A stretch of 64,000 nt of DNA from Scytonematopsis contorta HA4267-MV1 (GCA_019359035.1 JAHHIC010000086.1:1-64000), one strand, 5' to 3'; numbered from the stretch's first letter, positions 25,078 through 34,537 are shown. Made by a program: numbers and translations. Notes: a model not told the origin generated them from the sequence alone.

Positions 25078-26557
25078 GAAGCTTGGTGATGAAGTCAAAG
25101 ATGACTGGGATAAAGCGAAGGGAGGAGTACAAAAGGTACGAGAATATTTTGTGGATAAGATTGCTGGTCTTAAGCCAAAACTTGGTGTAAGTGCAGGTAT
25201 AGATATAGATGCAGCAATTAGAATTATTCTCGATGACTCCTTCTTAAAAGTCATTGATAGAATAACCTTCGCGCTCAACAATGCGATTGACAAAGCTGGT
25301 GCTGAATTTCAAAAACTGGTTAAGCAAGTATTCAGTGAACTATCCGAACTAGCAGATAGAATAGATAAAACAATTGACAAGATTTTTGAGAATATATCAA
25401 CTGCTTTAGCTGACATCAAGAAAAATCTTATTGATCCTATTGTTAGTGCAATCTCAGATTTAGAGAAAAAGCTGATTGAGGACATTAATAAAGTACTCGA
25501 TAAAGTCTTCGATTTTTTTCAGGGAACTGTACAAGACTTCAAGGACGATATAAGTAGGGGCACTAGCCTACTCATTCCTAATCCTTTTGATCCTTGCCGC
25601 CAACAGACTGGAACAGCTACAACTCCAGGATTTCGTCTTACTCCGGCAGATGTTTTCAACCTTTTTGAATGTAATCAACTGAGACGGTTGGAAGATTCCT
25701 CTACGACAGTTAAAGAAATAACTGAAGTATATGCTGTACTTCAATTGCAATCGTTTAGAGTGACGTGCTTAGGTAGAGGCTCACCAACTTTTCAAGACAT
25801 TTTCACCAAAAAGTGGATTAAGTACGGTCAACTTTATGATTTATGGAAGGAGTTTAACGGGACAATGACAGCACAACAAGCATTTGACGAAGCTATCAAA
25901 AGACTCGACCAGGCAAGGAATGAATACCAAAGTAAGGCTGCACAGGTCGATGGACTGATTACGCAACTTCAAAACATCAACACTGACCTTCAAAATACTA
26001 AGGGTATTATCGGTTCTACTCTTAGTGGTAATGGTGATGTTTCGGTTGGAAGTGCTAATCGCTTAGGGTTTGCTTTGCCTGACAGCTTTTCTCTTGATGG
26101 TAAAACAATGGGGCATTACTCATTGGGATGGTTCGCTGATTCTTCGGAACCAAGCGGTAATACGGCATGGTTTTCTGGTTACGGAGGTATCAAGATGTTT
26201 ACTAGAGGTGAAGCTAGACTTTCCATTGATATAGGAGGAAACATTCTATACACAGTATCGATGGACAAGTCTTCTTCAAGAGAGTTAAAAGAGAATGTTG
26301 CTCTTTTCCCCACCGAAGATGCTGTTGAGATTTTAGAGGGGCTAGATCCAGTCAGCTACAATCTCAAAACAGATGAGGAAAAGAGACTGCATATTGGATT
26401 TATAGCGGAAGATGTTCCAGAAGCAGTGTCATCTCATGCCGGAAAAGCCATTAGCAACGATAACATCACAGCAGTTTTAACCAAAGTCGTGAAAGAGCAG
26501 CAAAGGACTATATCGGCTTTGCAAGAGGAAATTGAATTGGTCAAGAAGCAAATTTAG
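25061..26557 (+). CDS. S74 intramolecular-chaperone domain protein (fibre-like)
   Basis: A 498-residue protein starting at GTG 25061, with GGAGG 6 nt upstream. Residues 1-150 are amphipathic helices (repeated DKIxxxIxxAL patterns), about 150-260 a Cys-containing globular region, about 270-330 a coiled coil, then a beta-rich part (FSLDGKTMGHYSLGWFADSS). The C-terminal about 95 residues are a peptidase_S74 chaperone: SSRELKENVALFP with the Ser/Lys dyad, LHIGFIAEDVPEA, and terminal trimeric coiled coil. In phage tail fibres and some cellular proteins this domain trimerises the protein and then cuts itself off. No phage genes surround it, so it is an orphan fibre-like or surface protein. Its upstream palindromes imply tight control. 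Confidence 0.82.
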   Translation: MATWIEKLGDEVKDDWDKAKGGVQKVREYFVDKIAGLKPKLGVSAGIDIDAAIRIILDDSFLKVIDRITFALNNAIDKAGAEFQKLVKQVFSELSELADRIDKTIDKIFENISTALADIKKNLIDPIVSAISDLEKKLIEDINKVLDKVFDFFQGTVQDFKDDISRGTSLLIPNPFDPCRQQTGTATTPGFRLTPADVFNLFECNQLRRLEDSSTTVKEITEVYAVLQLQSFRVTCLGRGSPTFQDIFTKKWIKYGQLYDLWKEFNGTMTAQQAFDEAIKRLDQARNEYQSKAAQVDGLITQLQNINTDLQNTKGIIGSTLSGNGDVSVGSANRLGFALPDSFSLDGKTMGHYSLGWFADSSEPSGNTAWFSGYGGIKMFTRGEARLSIDIGGNILYTVSMDKSSSRELKENVALFPTEDAVEILEGLDPVSYNLKTDEEKRLHIGFIAEDVPEAVSSHAGKAISNDNITAVLTKVVKEQQRTISALQEEIELVKKQI

Positions 26558-26757
26558 ATTCAGCCAATCTATCTTGTATGATCCCGTATATAAAGTTAAG
26601 TCTTAAGCTATCTGTTTGAGTAAGCGGCATAACAATTCGCTCGGAGCGGACTGCTGAAATATCTTGGTGTATTGCAATACCTTCGCCAAAATAAAGAGGA
26701 CTTTCTGTAGTAGAGTTATGTTTACCAGACTACAACTCAAACATTCCCAGAAAGCCC

Positions 26758-28231
26758 ATGCCAAATATATTAGCACTATTGGAATGCGAGAGAGCGACAC
26801 ACGACAAGAACAACTTTGAGGCGGTGGAGTCGAATCATACCAGCAATGCTGGCCATGAGTGGAAGAATAACTATGCGAGGAATATCACGGTGGTGTAGTA
26901 AAGGAGGTAGCTATAGAACAATACAGCGCTTTTTCGCTTCTTCTTTACCTTGGGCAGCATTATTTTGGGTATTTTTTAAAGAACATATATTCCGCAGTAA
27001 AGAAACATATTTACTAGCAGGAGATGAAGTCATAGTTAGCAAATCAGGAGAAAAAAGCTATGGTATCGATAGATTTTTCTCATCGTTATGTGAAAAACCT
27101 ATACTCGGATTATCTTTTTTTGCGTTATCGCTTGTGAGTATCGAGCAAAGAAAAGCATTTCCTATTAGCATTGAACAGGTTATAAAACCAAAAGAAGAAA
27201 AAGCAAAACAAACAATAAAAAAGCCCAAAGCATCTGAAAACGATTTGAATAAAGAAGCTATAAAAAAGAAAGGTGGGCGCCCAAAGGGAAGTAAAAACAA
27301 GGATAAAAAAGAAGTAAATTTAACCTCAGATTTTCTACGTATCCGCTATATGGTTCAAGATTTACTCAAAAAAATCAGTAAATTATTACCATTGACCTAC
27401 TTGGTGCTAGATGGTTATTTTGGAAATAATAAAGCTGTAGTCATGGCTCGGCAGTTAGGTTTACAGCTAATTTGTAAAATGCGTCATGACTCAGTTTTGT
27501 ACATACCTTACGAAAATCCAGACCCTACCCGTAAGTCCCGTCGTAAGTACGGGGAAAAAATAAACTATTTATTTATACCTGATTGCTTTCTCAAAGAAAC
27601 TAATATTAATGATGATGTTCGTACAGATATTTACCAAGCAAAGCTTCTACATAAGGAGTATTGTCAGGGGAGCATCCAGTTTTGGCAGATCGACTTTTTT
27701 GGACTAAGCGTATAATAAGGTTTCTGGCGCCAAGTACTTATGTTTCTTCCAAAAGTGGATGCTCCCTATTGTCAGCCACTAAATATTGTAATTTTAGTAC
27801 GTACAAATGTTAAAACTTTAGCACGAACTCACGCTGTGTTATTTTCTACTGACTTAAACCTTAGTTATGACAAGTTAATTGATTATTACAGTTTGAGATT
27901 TCAAATCGAGTTTAATTTCCGTGATGCTAAACAATTTTGGGGATTAGAAGATTTTATGAATGTCGGAAAAACAGCAGTTACAAATGCAGCAAATCTTGCA
28001 TTTTTTATGGTTAATGTCTCGCATATTTTGCTCTCTCATTTTCGCAAATTCAATCCTGACTTTAGTATCATAGACTTGAAAGCATGGTTCCGAGGTTATA
28101 AATACGTTGAGGAAACTATAAAACTCCTTCCCGAAAAACCAGACCCAGTTTTAATGGCAAATATTTTCCACAGAGTTACCAATTTAGGACGCATTCACCA
28201 GACCATTCAAGGTTATACAAATAGAGACTGA
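26758..28231 (+). pseudogene. IS4-family transposase disrupted by MITE and N-terminal frameshift
   Basis: Catalytic residues are visible: first Asp in LLAGDEVIVSK, second in YLVLDGYFGN, and the IS4 signature YSLRFQIEFNFRDAK (Y-2-R-3-E-6-K). The frame is interrupted by a 99-bp element (27668-27766) that brings a stop; deleting it with one 9-bp duplication rejoins LLHKEYCQ to PLNIVILVRT in frame. The N-terminus seems to begin at ATG 26758 (MPNILALLEC) in another frame, shifting near 26785-26800 into the main frame (ERHTTRTTLRRWSRII), so a second lesion is likely. The element is inactive unless the MITE excises and the shift is suppressed. Confidence 0.82.
27668..27766. mobile_element. 99-bp MITE with 9-bp target duplication
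   Basis: Inverted ends GGGAGCATCCAGTTTTGG and its near-perfect complement (17 of 18) bound a 99-bp non-coding insert. TATTGTCAG occurs on both sides (27659-27667 and 27767-27775), an exact 9-bp target duplication. The host transposase frame is restored by precise removal of 108 bp (36 codons). It contains one of only two GGCGCC sites outside the GGCGCC-rich segment. No autonomous partner with these ends was found in the window. Confidence 0.93.
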
Positions 28232-28456
28232 GAACCAGGTTGAGAAAGACTTTGTAAGAAATATGCATAAAAATTAAGTTTTACAAACACCACAGTTACT
28301 AATCAAAACCCCAAAAAAGATAATTTTTGGGCTGCCGAAAAGGTGATTTTGGGTATCGAATCAGTAAGTAAGGGCAAATAGCACGCACCATTTTTGAGTA
28401 TGATTATTGAGAGTAATTATTATTTATCCGGAGCTAAATAGCTACCGACCTAGCTT

Positions 28457-29845
28457 ATGTGGCTTTCACCAATTTTTGAACGTTTTGTCGAAAAAAGTCC
28501 AATCACGGTAATCATCAGAGCAATGATGGAAGTCGTGTTGGTGGATGACCAACTCGATGATTTATTCAACGCGACTGCTGAAACTGGATATACAAGAGAA
28601 CTACTGTTTTCGACTTTAGTAAAAATGATGACTGAAGTGGTGTGTAGTGCAAGTCAGAGTATTGGCTCGGTATATAAAGAGATGGCATCAACAATCGGTG
28701 TGTCAAAAACTGCGGTCTATGACAAGCTGAATCGTCTTGAACCAGTGGTCAGCCAAGCATTGGTAAGAGATACAGCGGCAAAGTTAAAAGTAATAATTGA
28801 GACAGTTGGTATTAGTACCCCAAGTCTATTACCTGGTTATAAAGTGAAAATTCTCGATGGAAACGCTCTCGGAGCAACAGAGCATCGTTTGGCGGTGTTA
28901 CGTTCAAATGGCTCTGGACCTCTACCCGGAAAATCAATAGCCGTATTGTCAGCAGATTTAGGGATGGTCACCGATGTTTTCCCGTGCGAAGATGGACACG
29001 CTCAAGAACGCTCCTTATTACCAGATGTTTTAGAAACAGTTGAAGCTGGGGATTTGTGGATTGGCGACAGAAATTTTTGTACCCAAGAATTTCTAATTGG
29101 AATCGCTAACAAGCAAGCAAGTTTTATAATTCGCCAACACCAAAATTTACCTTGGTTTGCAACGAATGAATTAATTTACCAAGGGCAAAGCGAAGGGGGA
29201 GAAGTTTTTTCTCAAGATGTTACTTTAGAGTATTCTGGTACTAAGTTAAACTGCCGACGCATCGTCATCAAATTAGAAAAACCCACTCGTGATGGAGAAA
29301 CAGAAATTGCAATATTAACTAATTTACCTGTATCTCATGCTGACTCAATTCTAATATCACAACTGTACCGAAAACGGTGGCGAGTAGAAACTTTATTTCA
29401 AGTTGTCACCCAAACCTTTCACTGCGAAATAAAAACTTTGGGCTATCCGAGAGCGGCTCTGTTTTCCTTTTGTATGGCACTAGTTGCTTATAATTTTTTT
29501 GCTTGTCTACATATTATTTTATCAAGCGTCCATGGCGCAGATAAAGTTGAAGGCAAGTTATCTTATTATTATCTTTCAGCTTCCCTCTCAGGCACTTATA
29601 AAGGCATGATGATAGCTCTGCCAAATCAAGAGTGGGAGAAATTGGGAGAAATCAGTTTGACCCAATTTTCACAGCTACTTCAGGACTGGGCACGCTTGGT
29701 AAATCTATCAGCTTTTACTTCATCCCCAAGAAAACCCAAAAAGAAAAAACCAAAACCGCCTTACGACCCTAAACATCCCCATGTCTCAACGGCTCGTCTC
29801 CTTGAGGAAAAAAAGAGTAAGAGTACTTCGCGAAAATCGAAATAA
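28457..29845 (+). CDS. IS4-family transposase (intact)
   Basis: A 462-residue DDE transposase. N-terminal helical DNA-binding part (KTAVYDKLNRLEP), first Asp in VKILDGNALG, second in LWIGDRNFCT, glutamate in YRKRWRVETLFQVV (Y-2-R-3-E, with the usual Lys position changed). C-terminal basic tail (RKPKKKKPKPP). The frame is complete. It belongs to a different IS4 subgroup from those at 10170 and 26758. Terminal repeats were not resolved; the left flank up to 28232 and right flank to about 29900 are non-coding. Confidence 0.87.
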   Translation: MWLSPIFERFVEKSPITVIIRAMMEVVLVDDQLDDLFNATAETGYTRELLFSTLVKMMTEVVCSASQSIGSVYKEMASTIGVSKTAVYDKLNRLEPVVSQALVRDTAAKLKVIIETVGISTPSLLPGYKVKILDGNALGATEHRLAVLRSNGSGPLPGKSIAVLSADLGMVTDVFPCEDGHAQERSLLPDVLETVEAGDLWIGDRNFCTQEFLIGIANKQASFIIRQHQNLPWFATNELIYQGQSEGGEVFSQDVTLEYSGTKLNCRRIVIKLEKPTRDGETEIAILTNLPVSHADSILISQLYRKRWRVETLFQVVTQTFHCEIKTLGYPRAALFSFCMALVAYNFFACLHIILSSVHGADKVEGKLSYYYLSASLSGTYKGMMIALPNQEWEKLGEISLTQFSQLLQDWARLVNLSAFTSSPRKPKKKKPKPPYDPKHPHVSTARLLEEKKSKSTSRKSK

Positions 29846-30110
29846 GATTTTCAAGTCCTCATAGTTGTTTTGCAGAATAACTTTCATATTTTATTGAAAT
29901 AAAGTAGCTGAAACTATCCATCCGTAAAAAGGATAGTTATAATCATCTGTCTAATTGCCTATATTTTCGTCATAAAAATATCTCATCCACTTAGTTTCTC
30001 TGTTAAATATCTTTTTGCAGATATTTAATTTGATTTATTCTGAATAAGCTAAAGAAATTATTGATAATATATCCCTTTATTGACAATTATCTCCCTCCTC
30101 TAATGCCACC

Positions 30111-30371
30111 TTGACTGGGCTAGGCAACGAATTACATCGTGGTCAACATAACTCAATTGATTTGGCATTACATCAATTAATCGTAAATTCAAATAAAATC
30201 AAAGAGTTATTTTATCAATCAGGTGCTAATTTTGTTGTTAATTTTGTTACTGATTACATAGCGCACTCTGGTTTGAATGCAGCACGTAACATCGGGCTAA
30301 AAGCAATATTGCGGCACAGAACTAACGCCCTGTTTATCCACTTGTTGGGTAAATCTCGGCGGAAAGCCTAG
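30111..30371 (+). pseudogene. C-terminal gene fragment
   Basis: An 86-codon frame from TTG (GLGNELHRGQHNSIDLALHQL..., ending FIHLLGKSRRKA). Composition is protein-like but there is no ribosome-binding site or proper start, so it is probably the tail of a gene cut off by the IS4 insertion upstream. Family not recognised. Confidence 0.35.
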
Positions 30372-30608
30372 TTGAGTAATTTACTAGGTGTGCAGTAGTT
30401 CTAGAACGAGCAGGTGACTCTCACAACTATTGTACTGGGCTTGGGTAGACTGCCCAAAAGTTCCTACTTAACTACGTTGGCGACCGATACAGTTGCAACT
30501 ACGTTGCGCTTGCTGTGAACAACGACTATAGAGGAGCTGCTTAAGTGAACTACGAATTACGGTGAATTACTGCAATTTACTACGATTCGTTGACTACTCA
30601 CGGAGAGT

Positions 30609-31139
30609 TTGTGTTTAAGACAAGCACTCAAAGTCGGACGATTAGCTTGGATATCTGGCACTGAGGAATTAGAAGCCCTTGTAGAAGAGACACCCGTTAA
30701 CAATAATGAACAATCAGTAAGTACTGGTAGTGTTGATATTGTTACCTTGATTGAACAACCCGAAAATGAGTGTAAGTCATTAACAGTAGAGGATGTAATA
30801 TCATCCTTGAGCAATAAATTATTTTGTGTGGTAGAAAGTATTACTTACCTGACGCGAAAACAAGTTAAAGAAGCGGAACAATTGGTGCGAGACATAGTTA
30901 ATTTTTGTAATAACCAACCTGCCAATTGTCAGTGGTTAACCCTTGCTTCCATTACCAGAAGAAATGGAATGGCTTTAACCATTGTGATTGGTTATTTGGG
31001 AAAAGAGCATAGGGACTGGTTTTTTCACTTACCTCAACTGTTGGCTGATGCTGCGATACGACACCCGGAAGAATTATTATGGGTAAATCAAGTGCTACGT
31101 TCCCAAGCAGAATCTTTACTAACCGTGCTATTAAATTAA
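30609..31139 (+). CDS. Hypothetical protein
   Basis: A 176-residue soluble protein starting at TTG 30609, with GGAG only 3 nt upstream, so the true 5' end is uncertain and the gene may have lost its beginning. Acidic linker (EELEALVEETPVNNNEQ) then a helical domain (DVISSLSNKLFCVVESITYLTRKQVKEAEQLVRDI... LLADAAIRHPEELLWVNQVL). No motif recognised. It converges on the restriction endonuclease gene, 48 nt away. Confidence 0.5.
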   Translation: MCLRQALKVGRLAWISGTEELEALVEETPVNNNEQSVSTGSVDIVTLIEQPENECKSLTVEDVISSLSNKLFCVVESITYLTRKQVKEAEQLVRDIVNFCNNQPANCQWLTLASITRRNGMALTIVIGYLGKEHRDWFFHLPQLLADAAIRHPEELLWVNQVLRSQAESLLTVLLN

Positions 31140-31187
31140 GCAGGTGGACGCTAATTATCTTAATTAGCTTTAATTAACCCTCTATTT

Positions 31188-32321
31188 TTATTCGTCACCT
31201 TTACCACTTTCCGCAACTTGACGTAATGCCAAAAAAGCTTCTTTTAAAGGTTGACTGACAGCACTTTCTGATTCAGTAAGTACTAATTGTTGGTAAGCTT
31301 CAAGAAAATTCATCCGCAAGCGATGAAATAGATGAAGAAAATGGCGTAAAAAACTTACACAATTAAGAATTACGATTTCAATTCCACCAGTTTGTTCGTA
31401 AATTGAGCGAGCATATTCAGCAACTGCGGGTTCAATTACATCCGTAGTAATGAAAATATAGTTATCAATTCTATCTACTGAATTACTAATCTTTTGTAAC
31501 GCACGATTAATATCATCAATCGTCACCTTTTTCATCTTCATTTCATAGCATGTTATCACATTTTCTTGATTTAATAACGTAATTTCGATATCACCAAGCG
31601 CTCCTGTTTGCTCATCAGCCGCGTTATGACTAGTAAGAGGTAACGAGCGTTGTCCTAAATAAACTGAAGCTGATTGGTAAGCTGCTGCAACAATTAAAAC
31701 AGGTAAGCGACTTGAATTAGAACAACTTAAATGCTGCTCAATCAATTTAATAATTGCTTCAGCAGAAAGCGGAATTCCCCCTGCTAACGTTTGTAAATCT
31801 GACAATAAACTTGCTATCCTTTGTTGTTTTTCGTCTCTAACAATTATCAAATATCTAATAACTTCCGCAAGTAAATCTTCAGCTACAATTCTACCAACAT
31901 GAACATCATTAAATAGACCAAGAACAGTTTTATAAAGTATGGGAGGTCTACCAACTAAATTAACATCTGGTGTTAAAATAATATTCCTGTTGCGTAAAGC
32001 TGGAGTCAAAAAAGCGGTTGTTGGGTTGCATGGAAGTGAGTGTTTGTGAATAAAAGCTGTGACATAAGCTTCATCATAAGTGCGACCTGAGTAACAGTCA
32101 TCACCGCCAATTTCCGTGTAAGGCTTGCGAATATCTAGATTATTTCTATGGACTTTTGCTAACAAACAAGCAAGTAGCAACCTTACACCAGCGCGATTCT
32201 GTGGATTACGACAGACAAATTCTACATTTTTAGAAATCGCATTATCTTTGATGATTCCTTCTGTTAAATTACTAGCAACTCTTTCAAATGCTAAATCAAG
32301 GATAGCTGTTGGGGTTGACAT
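31188..32321 (-). CDS. Type II restriction endonuclease, SacI-like
   Basis: A 377-residue protein resembling the SacI restriction endonuclease family. The PD-(D/E)xK nuclease core can be seen: D244/E246 in ALGDIEITLL and E260-x-K262 in CYEMKMKK. The N-terminal region (NRAGVRLLLACLLAKVH, DIRKPYTEIGG) also fits the family as I recall it. It would cut unmethylated DNA as part of a restriction-modification system. Its start lies 31 nt inside the methyltransferase gene, so the two are co-expressed with methyltransferase first. The recognition site is not proven; if truly SacI-like, a GAGCTC-related site is expected. Confidence 0.75.
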   Translation of the reverse strand: MSTPTAILDLAFERVASNLTEGIIKDNAISKNVEFVCRNPQNRAGVRLLLACLLAKVHRNNLDIRKPYTEIGGDDCYSGRTYDEAYVTAFIHKHSLPCNPTTAFLTPALRNRNIILTPDVNLVGRPPILYKTVLGLFNDVHVGRIVAEDLLAEVIRYLIIVRDEKQQRIASLLSDLQTLAGGIPLSAEAIIKLIEQHLSCSNSSRLPVLIVAAAYQSASVYLGQRSLPLTSHNAADEQTGALGDIEITLLNQENVITCYEMKMKKVTIDDINRALQKISNSVDRIDNYIFITTDVIEPAVAEYARSIYEQTGGIEIVILNCVSFLRHFLHLFHRLRMNFLEAYQQLVLTESESAVSQPLKEAFLALRQVAESGKGDE

Positions 32322-33184
32322 TCATTTTCTGCTTGTTGTGATTTTATCTTATCTAGATTTTGTTTAGAAATATCATCAATATTATAGTTAACCCACAGCA
32401 CTTCCGTTCGTAATCCTTTTGTAGAGTGACAAGTTTTAGCAGGTGCAGCAATTGTTTTCCAATCCCCATACAGTTCGGACATTAAAGAACATTCATAACC
32501 AGAAATTGCGACTTTACCCTTAACGTTATGCAACACTAGTGCCAGTTCTCGATGTTGCTTGTCCGTCATTTCGTAAGCGTAAGCTTGACTGTCTCCTCTC
32601 GAATCATGGGGATAAGGAGGGTCGCAGTAAAATAAAGTTTCTTCGCTATCGTAACGTTGAATTAGTTTAATTGCTGAGTCATGTTCAATTTGCACTCGCA
32701 AAAGTCGTTGGACAATTTCTGGTAAGTCTTCTACGCTACCTAACCATCTGGAAACTGCACCAGCCATTCCTGCACGAGAAGTTAGTTTGCAATGTGCCCA
32801 TCTGCCAGAACTTGCTGTTTGCGCTAAACCTGTTCTCACTTGTCTTGCTCTGATAAAAAATCGTCTAGCTCGCTCAAATTCCGATATGTCTGGAGTAAGT
32901 GGTGAAATTGCTAATTCAAATTCAGACCGCGAAAAGGGAGTTAAACCAATAGCTTCGATGAGACGTTCCTTTTCGTCTCGCAATACACGAAAAAAGTTGA
33001 CTACTTCTCCGTCCAGGTCGTTATATGTTTCCACTGGACTTGGCTTCCGGTTGAGTAATACCGCTGCCGAACCGCCAAAAGGTTCACAATAATGCACGGC
33101 TTCTGGTAAAAGTGGTAAAAGCCAATCCAGGTGGCTGAATTTACCGCCATACCAGCCAAAAGCTATTAGCTTGTTTTTAGCCAT
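32291..33184 (-). CDS. D12-class N6-adenine DNA methyltransferase
   Basis: A 297-residue Dam-like (D12) enzyme. SAM-binding motif: FGWYGGKFSH at the N-terminus and CEPFGGSAAVLLNR (motif I); catalytic motif IV is DPPY in LFYCDPPYPHDS; late motif KVAISGYE. It transfers a methyl group to adenine N6 and protects host DNA from the overlapping endonuclease. The ATG at 33184 is chosen over a TTG one codon earlier. The protein ends QQLSLI, similar to a sliding-clamp binding motif, which would be unusual for a restriction-modification methyltransferase. Confidence 0.9.
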   Translation of the reverse strand: MAKNKLIAFGWYGGKFSHLDWLLPLLPEAVHYCEPFGGSAAVLLNRKPSPVETYNDLDGEVVNFFRVLRDEKERLIEAIGLTPFSRSEFELAISPLTPDISEFERARRFFIRARQVRTGLAQTASSGRWAHCKLTSRAGMAGAVSRWLGSVEDLPEIVQRLLRVQIEHDSAIKLIQRYDSEETLFYCDPPYPHDSRGDSQAYAYEMTDKQHRELALVLHNVKGKVAISGYECSLMSELYGDWKTIAAPAKTCHSTKGLRTEVLWVNYNIDDISKQNLDKIKSQQAENECQPQQLSLI

Positions 33185-33303
33185 CAACTTTAAATAAATT
33201 AAAAATTATATTAAATATATTAACATTACCATTGAAATAGTAAAATATTGATTTGCGTAAATTTATAAAAAACTTAATTAGAATTTTGCCTTAACATTAT
33301 AAA

Positions 33304-33351
33304 TCACTACTTGTTGCTAACGCTTTGAAAATTGAAAACAGCAAGTAGTGA
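33304..33351. promoter_or_regulatory. Inverted repeat directly before the Gp157 operon
   Basis: TCACTACTTGTTGCT and AGCAAGTAGTGA form a 12-bp stem with a two-base bulge around about 21 bases; the right arm ends 3 nt before the ATG at 33355. It could be an operator or an RNA hairpin that controls ribosome access. A related TTGCTAAC-CTTT sequence also occurs about 60 nt upstream of 34538. Confidence 0.5.
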
Positions 33352-33354
33352 ATC

Positions 33355-33495
33355 ATGCATCAAACTAGTACCATTGTAACAAATAAAAAGCCAAAACAAG
33401 CACTTAAATCAGTAACAGAGGATGAATATTACGATTTAGAAGCTAAATTAGCAGCCGAAAAATCTGATTATTACCACTCACAATACAGCATTTAG
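33355..33495 (+). CDS. Small hypothetical protein (46 aa)
   Basis: A 46-codon gene reading MHQTSTIVTNKKPKQALKSVTEDEYYDLEAKLAAEKSDYYHSQYSI. Basic start, acidic helical end. It stops 6 nt before the Gp157-like gene, with AGGGA between them, so both are co-transcribed. The start is placed after a stable inverted repeat. Small genes next to Gp157 are common in phage and plasmid recombination modules; function unknown. Confidence 0.55.
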   Translation: MHQTSTIVTNKKPKQALKSVTEDEYYDLEAKLAAEKSDYYHSQYSI

Positions 33496-33501
33496 GGAAA
33501 A

Positions 33502-34083
33502 ATGACTCAAGCAATTGAACGCCAAATTAACGAACTTACTCTTAAGGAATTATCCCTTGATGCTGCAAAACTTTGGGAGCAAATTGAAGAAGCAACTGAT
33601 TCAGAAGAAGAAGGTGAGGTTAAAGAACTTATCAGCAAGCTAGTCTCTGTCCAAAATGGTATCGAAACCAAAATTGATGCTATCGCTTGGGTGGTAGACC
33701 AGCTTAAACTTGACCTGGAAACCTGGGAAGAAAGAAAGCAGCGCACAGTTGAACTACATGACAAAGTAATCTCCCGAAGAAAAACTCAACTAGAACAAAT
33801 TAAACGTACGCTCATTTATTTGCACGAAATTGGGTTAATTCCAGAGAAAAACATTGGTAAGGATAGAGTTATTGAAATCAGGGATAATCCACCAAAAGTA
33901 GCTGATTTACTAATCGAAGTTGATGATGCTGACTTTCCCGATGAATTTAAAAGCATTGAGTACAAACCCAACAATAAAGCAATTTTATCAGCTTATAAAG
34001 CTGGATGCGATATCAGCCATATTGCACAAATCACCGTAGGAAAGCAAGTTCGGTTTAAAGTTACATCTTTAAGGAAAAATTGA
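33502..34083 (+). CDS. Siphovirus Gp157-family protein
   Basis: A 193-residue protein matching the phage Gp157 family (PF05565): an N-terminal helix pair (IERQINELTLKELSLDAAKLWEQIEEA), a long central coiled coil (DAIAWVVDQLKLDLETWEERKQRTVELH...TQLEQIKRTLIYL), then a C-terminal domain (PPKVADLLIEVDD, IEYKPNNKAILSAYKAG). Gp157 was linked to phage resistance in Streptococcus thermophilus phages and sits in phage replication or recombination modules. Here it is in a plasmid operon with a 46-aa gene upstream and a 72-aa gene overlapping downstream (TGATG). AGGGA precedes the start. Confidence 0.85.
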   Translation: MTQAIERQINELTLKELSLDAAKLWEQIEEATDSEEEGEVKELISKLVSVQNGIETKIDAIAWVVDQLKLDLETWEERKQRTVELHDKVISRRKTQLEQIKRTLIYLHEIGLIPEKNIGKDRVIEIRDNPPKVADLLIEVDDADFPDEFKSIEYKPNNKAILSAYKAGCDISHIAQITVGKQVRFKVTSLRKN

Positions 34084-34301
34084 TGGAAGCAGAACTAGTC
34101 AAATTAATCAAAAAATTATCTTGGAGTTTAAACCCAAATGTTTCGCTTACAATCTGTAAAGAAATTGCAAATTTAGCAGGATTAGCTCAACCTGAAAATG
34201 AAGAGGACTGTTACCAAATTCTTCAATGGGTAAACGATAATTACCCAAATGCTTATAACAATGCAACAAAAAGCGCCAGAGAGTTCTGGAATTTAAGGTA
34301 A
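34083..34301 (+). CDS. Small hypothetical protein (72 aa)
   Basis: A 72-residue helical protein (MEAELVKLIKKLSWSLNPNVSLTICKEIANLAGLAQPENEEDCYQIL...). Its ATG overlaps the stop of the Gp157 gene (TGATG), which indicates translational coupling. No family recognised. A terminator-like hairpin follows at 34313, ending the three-gene operon. Confidence 0.65.
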   Translation: MEAELVKLIKKLSWSLNPNVSLTICKEIANLAGLAQPENEEDCYQILQWVNDNYPNAYNNATKSAREFWNLR

Positions 34302-34312
34302 GTAAACAAATT

Positions 34313-34334
34313 GGCTGCTATATGTATAGCAGCC
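34313..34334 (+). terminator. Hairpin after Gp157 operon
   Basis: Perfect 10-bp stem GGCTGCTATA/TATAGCAGCC with a two-base core, 12 nt after the stop, followed by GATAAAAATTTTAT. A likely terminator although the U run is imperfect. Confidence 0.65.
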
Positions 34335-34537
34335 GATAAAAATTTTATAATTAATAGTAATAATACCCAAATATAAAGTAAAAAATCCATTCATGTTTAA
34401 TTTTTATAAAGATTCCAGATAAGTACTGACGGCAATAACACTAAGCAACTAATATCAATTAAATGTTTGTCGTTTATTGCTAACACTTTTAATTGTTGGG
34501 AAATTTGTACTCCTCAATTCAACATTAAAGGAATAAT

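Noticed and set aside
29912-29938. Hairpin AACTATCC/GGATAGTT after the intact IS4 transposase
   Set aside because: Short stem with an 11-base loop and no U run; could be an IS edge or terminator but cannot be supported.
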